A DNA stretch of 64,000 bases from Paraclostridium ghonii (GTDB taxonomy: Bacteria > Bacillota > Clostridia > Peptostreptococcales > Peptostreptococcaceae). Of the stretch, positions 17,311-25,726 are shown piece after piece. The stretch is taken from the NCBI RefSeq assembly GCF_030815085.1, contig NZ_JAUSWG010000004.1; one strand, given 5' to 3'. The position numbers and the translations under genes were made by a program. The notes below the pieces were generated by a model, which was not told where the DNA came from, did not search any database, and saw nothing but the letters and a program-made list of their open reading frames with translations. Positions within the stretch are counted from its first letter, which is position 1. Each line of letters begins with the position of its first letter.

Positions 17311-17353
17311 AAGAATAAAAGCAGATATTATAATATCTGCTTTTATTCTTTTA
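17308..17353 (+). terminator. Long bidirectional terminator after pdaA
   Basis: A perfect palindrome of about 46 bases centred at 17330/17331 (core GCAGATATTATAATATCTGC). It contains the stop codon of pdaA and the stop codon (17351-17353) of the convergent gene. Confidence 0.85.
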
Positions 17354-17845
17354 CGCTTCTAACAATACAGATTTACCATTATAAGTACCTACCCAATAAG
17401 GTTTATATATACTTTTAATATCTAAAATTTTTATATCATGTATATGACATTTACTACTTATGACATTATTTTTTATTATTTTTATCATTTCATTTTTTAT
17501 ATTCTCTAGCATATTAATTTCATCTATTTCAGGTTTTTTTATATTTTTTTTTGAAATATTTATTTTAGAAGTATCTGGAGTTTTCTCTATAGATTTCGAA
17601 AATCCTGTGTGAGTATTTACTAACATAATAATTTTACTTCTATTTATATCTTGTTTAAATATGTTTTTCCCTTTTATTTTAATACTTATATCATAAGTTA
17701 TAACTTTATGTTCTATGTATTTAAGAGTTGTATTTTTTATCCTAGGGTTTAATTGAACTACTTTACTCATTAATGGTATATTATCTCTTTCAAATTTTTT
17801 CACATCATTCTTTTTTAATTTCACCTCTATAGCATCTACTATCAC
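17351..17845 (-). CDS. Hypothetical protein, family not recognised
   Basis: 164 residues from GTG at 17845, chosen because GGGAGGA lies 6 bases upstream; a TTG at 17860 would overlap that site. Lys/Ile-rich, no signal peptide or membrane segment. The sequence alternates beta-like (VDAIEVKLKK, VITYDISIKIKGK) and helical parts and ends KPYWVGTYNGKSVLLEA. No catalytic motif is seen. It shares its terminator with pdaA and lies divergent to the PHP hydrolase. I cannot assign a function. Confidence 0.55.
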   Translation of the reverse strand: MIVDAIEVKLKKNDVKKFERDNIPLMSKVVQLNPRIKNTTLKYIEHKVITYDISIKIKGKNIFKQDINRSKIIMLVNTHTGFSKSIEKTPDTSKINISKKNIKKPEIDEINMLENIKNEMIKIIKNNVISSKCHIHDIKILDIKSIYKPYWVGTYNGKSVLLEA

Positions 17846-18012
17846 GATAATTCCTCCCAAGATATAATTAGTCTTTTATAAATTATATTAAAGCGATCCT
17901 AGGTTTAATGTCTGTATATTTTTTAATATATTTTTTTGTATTATTTTACATGAATTTTTAAATAAAATTTGATAAATATATAATTAAAACAACATATAAA
18001 GGACTGATTATT

Positions 18013-19416
18013 TTGCCACACTTTAAGTATATATGTATATTATGTTTTGTATTTATTTTTTCAACTTCAAACTCATATTGTTTGAATTTTAAAGATACCA
18101 CTTCACCTAAAATAGATATTATTTCTCCTGTTAATGCTCAACAATATATTATTTCTAGACCAACTATACGAGCAAATTTTAAGGATGAAAATAATATAGA
18201 TTTAAAAAGCATTAAACTTTTAGTTAATTATAAAGATGTTACTAAGCATTGTAAAATTGAAAATGATTCTATTTCCTATAAACCTAAAAATAAATTTAAA
18301 AGAGGAACTCAAATAGTAGAATTACAAGTTAGTGATAATAATAAAAACAAATCTAAAATGGAATGGTATTTTAATGTAGGTACTCCAAATTACAATCATT
18401 ATTATGGTTTGCTTCACTCTCATACTTCAAATAGTGATGGTCATGGAAGCTTTGAAGATGCCTACTATAATGCTAAATTTAAAGCCAAGTTAGATTTTCT
18501 TGCTATAACAGATCATTCAAATATGCTAGATAATGATACAGAGGTTACTTTAGATGATGCAAGTTTGAGTTCTAAATGGACAAGTTTAATTAACGTATCT
18601 AATGACTATATTTCTAAAGATAATTTTTTAGCTATTAAAGGTTTTGAAATGACATATCCATATAAAAATAAAAAAGACCCTATTGGTCATATAAATGTCT
18701 TCAATACTAATGGATTTATATCTACAAATGATTCTCTTTATTCTGATTTAGATAAATTCTATAAAGAAATTTATAGACATGATAATTTAATCGCACAGTT
18801 TAATCATCCATGTGATTTATTTGGAAGATTTAATAATTTAAAATATAATAAAGATGCAGATAGTGTAATTTCATTGATAGAAGTTTGTAATGGATATAAT
18901 AAAAATATTTCAAAGAATAAAATTTCCTTTGATGACTATCAAAATGCATTGGATTTAGGTTGGCATCTAGCACCTACTTCTAACCAGGATAATCACTGTA
19001 CTGATTGGGGTGTTGCAAATGAATTTCGGACAGTTGTATTATGCACAGGCTTAAATGAAAATTCATTTTACGATTCATTAAAGAATATGAGAGTTTACGC
19101 TACCCAAGATAAAAATATAAAAATAGATTATACTATAAATGATCAAATAATGGGATCTACTATAAAAAATACATCAAATTTATATTTTAATATAAGTGTA
19201 ATTGATAATGATTATAAAGATAAAATAAAAAAAATAGAAGTAATTTCTAATAAAGGTAAAGTAGTTGCATACAAAAACTTTAATTCTAATTTAACTAAAC
19301 TTGAATTAAAACTTTCTACACTTAAAAATTCTTACTATTATGTTAAAGTATATCAAAATAATGATAAAATTTCAGTTACTGCTCCTATTTGGGTTGAATT
19401 TAATAAAAAACAATGA
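18013..19416 (+). CDS. Secreted CehA/McbA-type PHP-domain metallohydrolase
   Basis: 467 residues starting with TTG (AAAGGA nine bases upstream). A signal peptide covers residues 1-24. An Ig-like domain of about 90 residues (SPKIDIISPVNAQQYIISRP) comes first. A PHP domain follows, with metal ligands HSHTSNSDGHG (about residue 136 onward), TDHSNM, FNHPCD and NQDNHCTDWG. A beta-rich C-terminal piece ends the protein. CehA-type enzymes are phosphoesterases or esterases; the substrate here is unknown. An exported protein with an Ig-like domain suggests a surface or wall location. Confidence 0.8.
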   Translation: MPHFKYICILCFVFIFSTSNSYCLNFKDTTSPKIDIISPVNAQQYIISRPTIRANFKDENNIDLKSIKLLVNYKDVTKHCKIENDSISYKPKNKFKRGTQIVELQVSDNNKNKSKMEWYFNVGTPNYNHYYGLLHSHTSNSDGHGSFEDAYYNAKFKAKLDFLAITDHSNMLDNDTEVTLDDASLSSKWTSLINVSNDYISKDNFLAIKGFEMTYPYKNKKDPIGHINVFNTNGFISTNDSLYSDLDKFYKEIYRHDNLIAQFNHPCDLFGRFNNLKYNKDADSVISLIEVCNGYNKNISKNKISFDDYQNALDLGWHLAPTSNQDNHCTDWGVANEFRTVVLCTGLNENSFYDSLKNMRVYATQDKNIKIDYTINDQIMGSTIKNTSNLYFNISVIDNDYKDKIKKIEVISNKGKVVAYKNFNSNLTKLELKLSTLKNSYYYVKVYQNNDKISVTAPIWVEFNKKQ

Positions 19417-19445
19417 TGAAAGATTAATCTTTCATCATTGTTTTT
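19406..19445. terminator. Shared hairpin holding the stop codons of two convergent genes
   Basis: A 40-base perfect palindrome centred at 19425/19426 (CAATGATGAAAG / CTTTCATCATTG core), flanked by A and T runs. It contains the TGA of the PHP gene (19414-19416) and the TAA of the SpoIVB-like gene (19424-19426), so transcripts from both sides end here. Confidence 0.85.
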
Positions 19446-20425
19446 ATATAAACTCCAACCCCATTTGATGTATTTTTAGTCATTACATATGATAATGCAC
19501 CAATTAATTTATTATCTTGAATTATAGGAGATCCACTCATTCCTTGAACTATTCCTCCATATTTTTCAAGTAATTCTTTATCTTGTACTTTAAAATCAAA
19601 ATTTTCTATTGAGCTCCCTTCTTTATTTATTTTTGTAATATTTATTTTATAGTAATTTTCTTTATTTTCATTATGTTTCATAACTATAAAAGCGTTTCCT
19701 AATTTAATATCATCTTCATCTGCAACTTTATATACATTTTTATAATTATTAAAATTTATTGAAGTTATGTTTCCTTTAACACTATGATTTCCTATACTTG
19801 AAATTTGACCCAATGAATTTTTATTTTTGTTTCCGCTTATATTACCTACATACTTTTTAGATGATTTTTTAATATATGATAAATTTGACTTATATATCTT
19901 TCCTTTATTTTCAATTAAACTTTTATTTTCCTCAAATTCGATATTATGTCCTACTGCTCTAAATTCTAAATTATAAGGATTTATATATGTTAAAGTGGCT
20001 GTATATGGAATTTTATCTACTAAATATTCTGATTTAAGCTGATTTTTATCAACGTTAGTATTTATTTTGCTGTTATTTCTTATTAAGGTTACATTTATTT
20101 TTTCATTTTCTTTCATTGAAATAATTATACTTATCATGTCTTGCTTTGATATTATATTTTTACTTTTTTGTTTAAATACTCTTTCTACTACATCTCCACT
20201 TATACAATCTATTGAATCATAATTTTTAAGCAAAGAATTTTTTTCCACCCCAAATAACATTATCTTCTCAGTATTTAATTCCATATGCAACAGATCTCCT
20301 CCTATTATAACTTCTGAAGGTATTTTTTGATTTTTTTGCATTGAATAAACACCATTTGGTAATAATATTAGTATCATATTTATTATAAAAAAAATAAAAA
20401 ACTTAATTCCTTTAGATGATTGCAT
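19424..20425 (-). CDS. SpoIVB-like serine protease (peptidase family S55)
   Basis: 333 residues. One membrane segment lies near residues 8-25. A PDZ-like region (about 40-125; GGDLLHMELNTEKIMLFGV) precedes an S55 peptidase domain with AVGHNIE (His160) and GIVQGMSGSPIIQ (likely nucleophile Ser299). In Bacillus, SpoIVB is released by the forespore and triggers pro-SigK processing. This protein is about 90 residues shorter than B. subtilis SpoIVB, so it may be a second paralogue rather than the orthologue. AAGGTGA lies 7 bases before the ATG. It is monocistronic. Confidence 0.8.
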   Translation of the reverse strand: MQSSKGIKFFIFFIINMILILLPNGVYSMQKNQKIPSEVIIGGDLLHMELNTEKIMLFGVEKNSLLKNYDSIDCISGDVVERVFKQKSKNIISKQDMISIIISMKENEKINVTLIRNNSKINTNVDKNQLKSEYLVDKIPYTATLTYINPYNLEFRAVGHNIEFEENKSLIENKGKIYKSNLSYIKKSSKKYVGNISGNKNKNSLGQISSIGNHSVKGNITSINFNNYKNVYKVADEDDIKLGNAFIVMKHNENKENYYKINITKINKEGSSIENFDFKVQDKELLEKYGGIVQGMSGSPIIQDNKLIGALSYVMTKNTSNGVGVYIKTMMKD

Positions 20426-20562
20426 ATATTGTCACCTTCTTAAATTAGTTTAGTATTTGTTTTATTATTATTTGCTTAAAGCCCGGTTAATATAATGGTT
20501 ACTATTTTACATAATTCCCATAGCTATATTTACCTGTTTATAAAATAAAAAAATTCACTTTG

Positions 20563-20631
20563 CTTGAGCGACTACGTCGGCGAACCACTTCATGTCGCCA
20601 ACGACCTTAAGAAAGCGGTCCGTTGCTCAAG
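20563..20631. other. GC-rich three-way-junction element, possible structured RNA or small repeat
   Basis: About 38 of 69 bases are G or C, in a gap that is otherwise strongly AT-rich. CTTGAGCGAC (20563-20572) pairs with GTTGCTCAAG (20622-20631). Inside, CGTCGGCGA with TCGCCAACG (20575-20603) and GACC with GGTC (20603-20620) can form two further hairpins. A separate 13-bp hairpin (GAAATTATATTTA, 20643-20655 with 20671-20683) follows. No start codon with a ribosome site or tRNA features were found, and the strand is unclear. The rest of the 20426-20726 gap shows nothing more. Confidence 0.4.
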
Positions 20632-20697
20632 TTTATAAGTTAGAAATTATATTTACCCACAGTTCAGGATTAAATATAATTTCCTAAGGATTAAAAA

Positions 20698-20716
20698 ACC
20701 ACCTTTTAAAGGTAGC
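20698..20716 (-). terminator. Terminator of the Dph6-like gene
   Basis: On the minus strand GCTACCTTT pairs with AAAGGTGGT (two G-U pairs), followed by a U run (plus-strand A run at 20693-20698). Confidence 0.7.
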
Positions 20717-20726
20717 TTTTTAAAAT

Positions 20727-21374
20727 TTATATAATGTCTAAGTGTCCATAATTTCTTTCTATAAAAATGCCTTTATTCTCAAAAGATATTTTATTTTTAA
20801 ATAAAGGACCATCTATTACAAATGTGTGGTATTCTCCATTTTCACCACAAACATCTGACCCAGTACTTTTAATTTCAAAAACAACTTCTTTTGTAAGTTT
20901 TTTTCCTAAAAAAGATTCATTTAAATAATCTAAATTTACAGTTTTTATTATAGTTGTAAATCCGCTTTCTATAAATTCATAAACTAATGATTCTCTATTT
21001 TCTTGCCATAGTGGAAAAATAGATTCAAGCTCAGCCTTATTACATCTTTCTATATCCCATTTTTTATGTTCTTCAATGTCTATATCTCCAAATGCACAAA
21101 TATTTGCACCAAGTTCTTTTGATTTTATCAAAACGTTTTCAAATTCTTTTTCATATTCACAGACATCACATTCAACTTTCAATAACGGTATTTCTAAACT
21201 TTCACTTACTTGCTGTAATAGTTTATTATTTATTCCATGTGTCCATGATTTATCAGCATCTTTTTTTATAGTTGTTAAAAGTGCTACTGGCTCATAACCT
21301 TTTTTTATCATTCTATATAATGCCAGTGTACTATCTTTTCCTCCGCTAAATGCCATAACAAATTTATTTTTCAT
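20727..21374 (-). CDS. PP-loop ATPase of the Dph6/DUF71 (diphthine-ammonia ligase-like) family
   Basis: 215 residues starting MKNKFVMAFSGGKDSTLALY, with the PP-loop SGGKDS at about 10-15. Family-typical later motifs are FGDIDIEEHKKW and GENGEYHTFV. Archaeal and eukaryotic Dph6 amidate diphthine, but bacteria lack diphthamide, so the bacterial members act on another, unknown acceptor by ATP-driven adenylation. GGAGAG precedes the ATG. It is monocistronic, with its own terminator. Confidence 0.82.
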   Translation of the reverse strand: MKNKFVMAFSGGKDSTLALYRMIKKGYEPVALLTTIKKDADKSWTHGINNKLLQQVSESLEIPLLKVECDVCEYEKEFENVLIKSKELGANICAFGDIDIEEHKKWDIERCNKAELESIFPLWQENRESLVYEFIESGFTTIIKTVNLDYLNESFLGKKLTKEVVFEIKSTGSDVCGENGEYHTFVIDGPLFKNKISFENKGIFIERNYGHLDII

Positions 21375-21506
21375 TGTTTAAATCTCTCCTAATATGTATT
21401 ATTTACATTAATTTTATCACATATAGTTAATTTACTAAATATATATGTTTATATTAATCTAATCAGGTTCCATTATTCATTATGATAATACTATTATTTT
21501 TATTGC

Positions 21507-21531
21507 AAAAAAATAGAGCCCTTCGGACTCT
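21507..21531 (-). terminator. Terminator of the lysine fermentation operon
   Basis: AGAGTCC and GGGCTCT pair around a GAA loop (21515-21531 on the plus strand), followed on the minus strand by ATTTTTTT. It lies about 90 bases after the stop of the last operon gene. Confidence 0.8.
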
Positions 21532-21619
21532 TTTATATTAATAATAATTTCATCTTTCAATAAATATTTAAAATAATTATAAATATTATCTTTTTTATAT
21601 ACTTATAATATTCACTACA

Positions 21620-23119
21620 CTATATTATCGGTTTCTTAACTTTTTCTTCTTTCTTTAGTTTAACTTTAGGTTCACTTGGCAAACCAAATCTTGGTATAAA
21701 TTTATCAAGTCCTGTTAATGTTAGTATAAGTATTGATCCAACTGTAACAAATGACATAATATTATACTTTATAATATCAAATGCTACAAAATTATGAAGC
21801 GGATATACAGCCGTTAATATCCCTACATAAAATCCTATGTACACATGCCATGGTATTAATTGAGAACCAAATACTCCTAGAGAACTTGAAAATGTTGCAT
21901 TTCTTAAACGCAATTGATATAAATCCTCTTCACTACCCTCTACTTTATCTTCAACTAATCCTTTAATTATCGGTCCTACCGTAACAATTTGAGCCATCTC
22001 ATCTGCAAGTGCAGCATTTCCTACTAAGCATAGCAAACCGTTCATAAACATTAATTGTTTTACATTTTTAGATATTTTTAATACGAACATTGACAGTGGC
22101 TCAAAAGCTTTCATCTTGTTCATTATTCCCCCAAATGCTCCAACCCACATCATCATAACTATAACCCATGAACCTGCCTCCGCAAATCCTGACATCATTA
22201 AATCTAAGAAAGATTTTAAAGACTCAACAGTACCTGCAAAACTTCCTAATATAAATGATGCTACTATACCAACTGATAAACAAATTAATGTAGGTAACCC
22301 TTTTATAGCCACCACTAAAACTAGTATCAAAGGTATTGCCATGTAATATGGAACTCCTGATTTTACTTGATTTAATAGTTCTACTGCTGATGGTCTTTTA
22401 GCTTCTAAGTCAACTATAACTTGATGTGGTATCTTATCTATAGCAGCTGCAGCATTTGTAGATTCAGTAGGTAATCCCATAGCAATACTTAATGCAAATA
22501 TAGCAATAACTGTTATTACTAAACAAATTATAGACCAAGGTCCTTGAGACTTTATTCTATCTACAACCTCAACACCTTGTATTCCGGAACTTACTACAGT
22601 CGTATCTGAAATAAGTCCAATATTATCTCCAAAGCAAGCCCCACCAGCAATAGATGCTGTAGTTAGTAAAATACTTCCACCAACCATATGGTTTAGCCAT
22701 AAAAATATTGGAGCACATGCTGCAAATGTTCCCCAAGATGTTCCAGTAGCTACTGAAAGAATTGCAGTAACTAAAAATGAAACAACTGCAACTGTTCTTC
22801 CTGTTACCCCTAAAGAAAGTGCTATATTTACTAAAGATGCTCCCACTCCTGTTGACATAAATGCTTCAGCCATTGCATATGCAAGCATTAGTATAAAGAA
22901 AACCAGATTTAAATGTTTTACATTATCAACTGCACAATCAACTAAATCATTAAACTTAAATTTCTCTGTTATTGATGCTACTACAAATGCATATACAGTA
23001 GATATTGGAGCTGCTATTAAACAGTTAACCTTAAAAATCATTAAACCTGCCAGCATAAATACCGGTGAAAACTTAAACAATCCAACAAAAAACCTATATA
23101 ATCCAACCCAAAACCTCAT
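21620..23119 (-). CDS. NhaC family transporter of the lysine fermentation operon
   Basis: 499 residues with about 12 membrane segments and the superfamily motifs ATGTSWGTFAACAPIF and ACFGDNIGLISDTTV. AGGGGGC precedes the ATG by 8 bases. Formally a Na+/H+ antiporter homologue. As the last gene after kamDE it is best explained as the lysine importer, or a lysine/product exchanger, for catabolism. Unlike its homologue at 10322 it carries no lysine riboswitch, which fits a catabolic role in which lysine should not switch it off. The 226-base gap to kamE has a hairpin (23199-23209 with 23228-23238) but no clear terminator. Confidence 0.8.
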   Translation of the reverse strand: MRFWVGLYRFFVGLFKFSPVFMLAGLMIFKVNCLIAAPISTVYAFVVASITEKFKFNDLVDCAVDNVKHLNLVFFILMLAYAMAEAFMSTGVGASLVNIALSLGVTGRTVAVVSFLVTAILSVATGTSWGTFAACAPIFLWLNHMVGGSILLTTASIAGGACFGDNIGLISDTTVVSSGIQGVEVVDRIKSQGPWSIICLVITVIAIFALSIAMGLPTESTNAAAAIDKIPHQVIVDLEAKRPSAVELLNQVKSGVPYYMAIPLILVLVVAIKGLPTLICLSVGIVASFILGSFAGTVESLKSFLDLMMSGFAEAGSWVIVMMMWVGAFGGIMNKMKAFEPLSMFVLKISKNVKQLMFMNGLLCLVGNAALADEMAQIVTVGPIIKGLVEDKVEGSEEDLYQLRLRNATFSSSLGVFGSQLIPWHVYIGFYVGILTAVYPLHNFVAFDIIKYNIMSFVTVGSILILTLTGLDKFIPRFGLPSEPKVKLKKEEKVKKPII

Positions 23120-23345
23120 AAGGTAAGCCCCCTTGATATATTGTATAATTTTGATAGTTTTTTATTTATACTATGCCTTATACTATCAATTAATTTATAG
23201 ACTTATACAGTAATGTCTAATATATAGTGCATAAGTCTTTTAATTATAACTTTAATATACAACTTTATTGATATTTAAAGAATAATTTAGCACCTTGTTA
23301 ATAAATATTATAGTGGTAGTAATTTAATATATTATGTAAAATTTA

Positions 23346-24131
23346 TTATATTAAATCTCTATTAACTAACTCTTCTACAAAGAAACTTCCAACATCTTGT
23401 GCAAACTTTCCTGGTCCAAATCCTGCATCATATCCTAACTCTTTTGCAAGTTCATGGCTTATCCTAGGTCCTCCACAAATAAGTACAACCTTATCACGAA
23501 TACCTTCTGCTTCTAATAACTCTACTAAGTTAGTTAAATTTTCTATATGAACATTCTTTTGAGTTACAGTCTGTGAAACTAATAGTACATCTGCTTTAAG
23601 CTCTAATGCTCTTTTTATAAAGTCTTCATTTGGAACCTGACTACCTAAATTGTATGCTTCTACCCCTTCATATCTTTCTAATCCGTAGTTTCCTGCATAC
23701 CCCTTCATATTCATTATTGCATCTATCCCAACAGTATGTGCATCTGTACCAGTACTAGCACCAACTACCACTACATTTCTTTTTATATTTGATTTTATGT
23801 ACTTTTCTATTTCATTTTTATCCATTGTATTTTCTTGTGCTACTTCTACGTGTATATCTTCATAGTTTACACCTTTTTCTAAACTTCCATATACTACATA
23901 GAATGTAAATTCACCATCTAGTGCTTTATGATGAGCAACATTTATATCAGAAAGCCCCATATTTTTAGCTGTAAGTTTTGCAGCTTCTATACCTTTTTCA
24001 TCATCCTTTATAGGTAATGTAAAACTTACTTGCACCTTAGCATCATTTAAAGTATCTCCATATGGTTTTATATTTTTTAAATCAAGGTTCTTATCGTATT
24101 CCTTATTTTCCATTGAATATAATCCACTCAT
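23346..24131 (-). CDS. kamE: Lysine 5,6-aminomutase beta subunit
   Basis: 261 residues with the cobalamin-binding signature DAHTVG (130-135, His132 as lower ligand of B12). Lys143 (NMKGYAG) matches the lysine that holds PLP in the known KamE. Together with KamD it moves the terminal amino group of beta-lysine from C6 to C5, giving 3,5-diaminohexanoate, with adenosylcobalamin and PLP. Its ATG overlaps the kamD stop by one base (TAATG), so translation is coupled. Confidence 0.95.
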   Translation of the reverse strand: MSGLYSMENKEYDKNLDLKNIKPYGDTLNDAKVQVSFTLPIKDDEKGIEAAKLTAKNMGLSDINVAHHKALDGEFTFYVVYGSLEKGVNYEDIHVEVAQENTMDKNEIEKYIKSNIKRNVVVVGASTGTDAHTVGIDAIMNMKGYAGNYGLERYEGVEAYNLGSQVPNEDFIKRALELKADVLLVSQTVTQKNVHIENLTNLVELLEAEGIRDKVVLICGGPRISHELAKELGYDAGFGPGKFAQDVGSFFVEELVNRDLI

Positions 24132-25708
24132 TAACAGCTACCTCCTAACACTGACTCTTTTCCTAACATTAACTCTACAAATGGATTGAAGTATACATTC
24201 TCTTTCATAACAACTCCATCAAGTCCTTTGCCACCATCAACTGGTCTCTTTATTCCAGCAAACTTTCCTTGTTCTAATGTTTTAAATAATCCTTCTTTTT
24301 CTATCTCAGCTATTAAATCATAGGCTTTATGTAAAACTTCATTAACTCTAGTGCACATGATACCATCTTTTTTAAATTCTATTTCACTTCCTAAATCTTT
24401 CATAGTATTGAATATGTATAGAGCATTATCTATAGATATAGCCCTATCTGATATAAATGGTGTATGTATAGCCTCTGTAAGCATTCCCAATAAATGAAGC
24501 TTTTGATTTGTCATTATTGTTACCATGTTAAATAATGCATCTTGGACTTGACCTTTAAATATATCACCAGTCATAAACTTAGTAGGTGGCATGTATTTAA
24601 GTGGAGCTTTAGGAAATATTTCTCTAGCCATTTGAGCTTGAGCTAATTCATATAAGAATCCATTTTCAACATCTGGACTTATTTCAAATGCATGACCAAG
24701 ACCCATTTGTTCCTCTGGAAGACCTGCGGTTAAAGCAAATTGTTCATTTATAAATTGTGATGCAAGTACAGTATGTGCTTCTTCTACTGCATCTGATGTT
24801 GTTAAGTAGTTATCTTCCCCAGTGTTTATTATAACCCCAGCATATCCATTTATTATTCTTGAGAAGTATTGATCTATTATAGTTCTCTTCATATTTATAT
24901 CTCTAAATAATATTCCGTATAATGCATCATTAAGCATAACATCTAATCTATTTTGAGCTCCTAATGCTGCTATTTCTGGCATACATAATCCTGAACAGTA
25001 GTTACAAAGCCTTATATACCTTCCTAATTCTTTTCCAGCATTATCTAGTGCTTCTCTCATTAATCTAAAGTTCTCACCTGTAGCATATGTTCCCCCAAAT
25101 CCTTCAGTAGTGGCACCATATGGCACATAGTCAAGTAAACTTTGTCCTGTTGTTCTTATAACTGCTATTATATCTGCTCCTTGCTTAGCAGCAGCTACTG
25201 CCTGAGTAATATCTTCGTATATATTACCTGTTGCAACTATTACATATAAATATGGACCAGTTTTATCTCCATACTCATTTAAGAATTCTTCTCTTTTATT
25301 TCTATTTTCTTTTATTTGATTTACACTTTTTTTAGCTATTTCATTTATTTTAAGCTTAATTTCAAATACATCATTTTCCTTAAATGAAGATAGATCTAAC
25401 TCTCCTTTAGATACTTGCTCTGCTATTTCTTGTGGATTAAGACCTGTGTTTATCATAGCATTACCTATATAGTAAGCAACACCCATTCCTAAAGATCCAT
25501 TGTTAGAATTTTTTATACTATCTACAACTATATTTGGAAGTGGTACACCAAATTCATCTACACCGTCTATCCCAAGTAATCTTAGTATAGTTCTTTCAAC
25601 AGCTACAGTAGTGTGCTTGTTTATAAATTCTTGTGTGTCTAGTGCTATGTTTTGTGCTGATTTACGAGCTTTCTCAACTATGCTTAAATCTAAATTTAAC
25701 TTACTCAT
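24131..25708 (-). CDS. kamD: Lysine 5,6-aminomutase alpha subunit
   Basis: 525 residues, the usual length, with conserved stretches such as LYVIVATGNIYED and RLCNYCSGLCMPEIA. It forms the TIM-barrel catalytic body of the B12/PLP mutase with KamE. AAGGGGGA lies 7 bases before the ATG. The upstream MutS-like gene ends 18 bases before it. The order MutS-like, kamD, kamE is that of lysine fermentation clusters in other anaerobes. Confidence 0.95.
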   Translation of the reverse strand: MSKLNLDLSIVEKARKSAQNIALDTQEFINKHTTVAVERTILRLLGIDGVDEFGVPLPNIVVDSIKNSNNGSLGMGVAYYIGNAMINTGLNPQEIAEQVSKGELDLSSFKENDVFEIKLKINEIAKKSVNQIKENRNKREEFLNEYGDKTGPYLYVIVATGNIYEDITQAVAAAKQGADIIAVIRTTGQSLLDYVPYGATTEGFGGTYATGENFRLMREALDNAGKELGRYIRLCNYCSGLCMPEIAALGAQNRLDVMLNDALYGILFRDINMKRTIIDQYFSRIINGYAGVIINTGEDNYLTTSDAVEEAHTVLASQFINEQFALTAGLPEEQMGLGHAFEISPDVENGFLYELAQAQMAREIFPKAPLKYMPPTKFMTGDIFKGQVQDALFNMVTIMTNQKLHLLGMLTEAIHTPFISDRAISIDNALYIFNTMKDLGSEIEFKKDGIMCTRVNEVLHKAYDLIAEIEKEGLFKTLEQGKFAGIKRPVDGGKGLDGVVMKENVYFNPFVELMLGKESVLGGSC

Positions 25709-25726
25709 ATTATCCCCCTTAACTTC

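Noticed and set aside
20563..20631. Possible tRNA, because of size and cloverleaf-like folding
   Set aside because: No T-loop GTTCGA pattern, no anticodon arm of proper size, and a 10-bp outer stem; not a tRNA.
23120..23345. Possible terminator or riboswitch between kamE and the NhaC gene
   Set aside because: The hairpin at 23199-23238 has no U run and no known aptamer motif was found.
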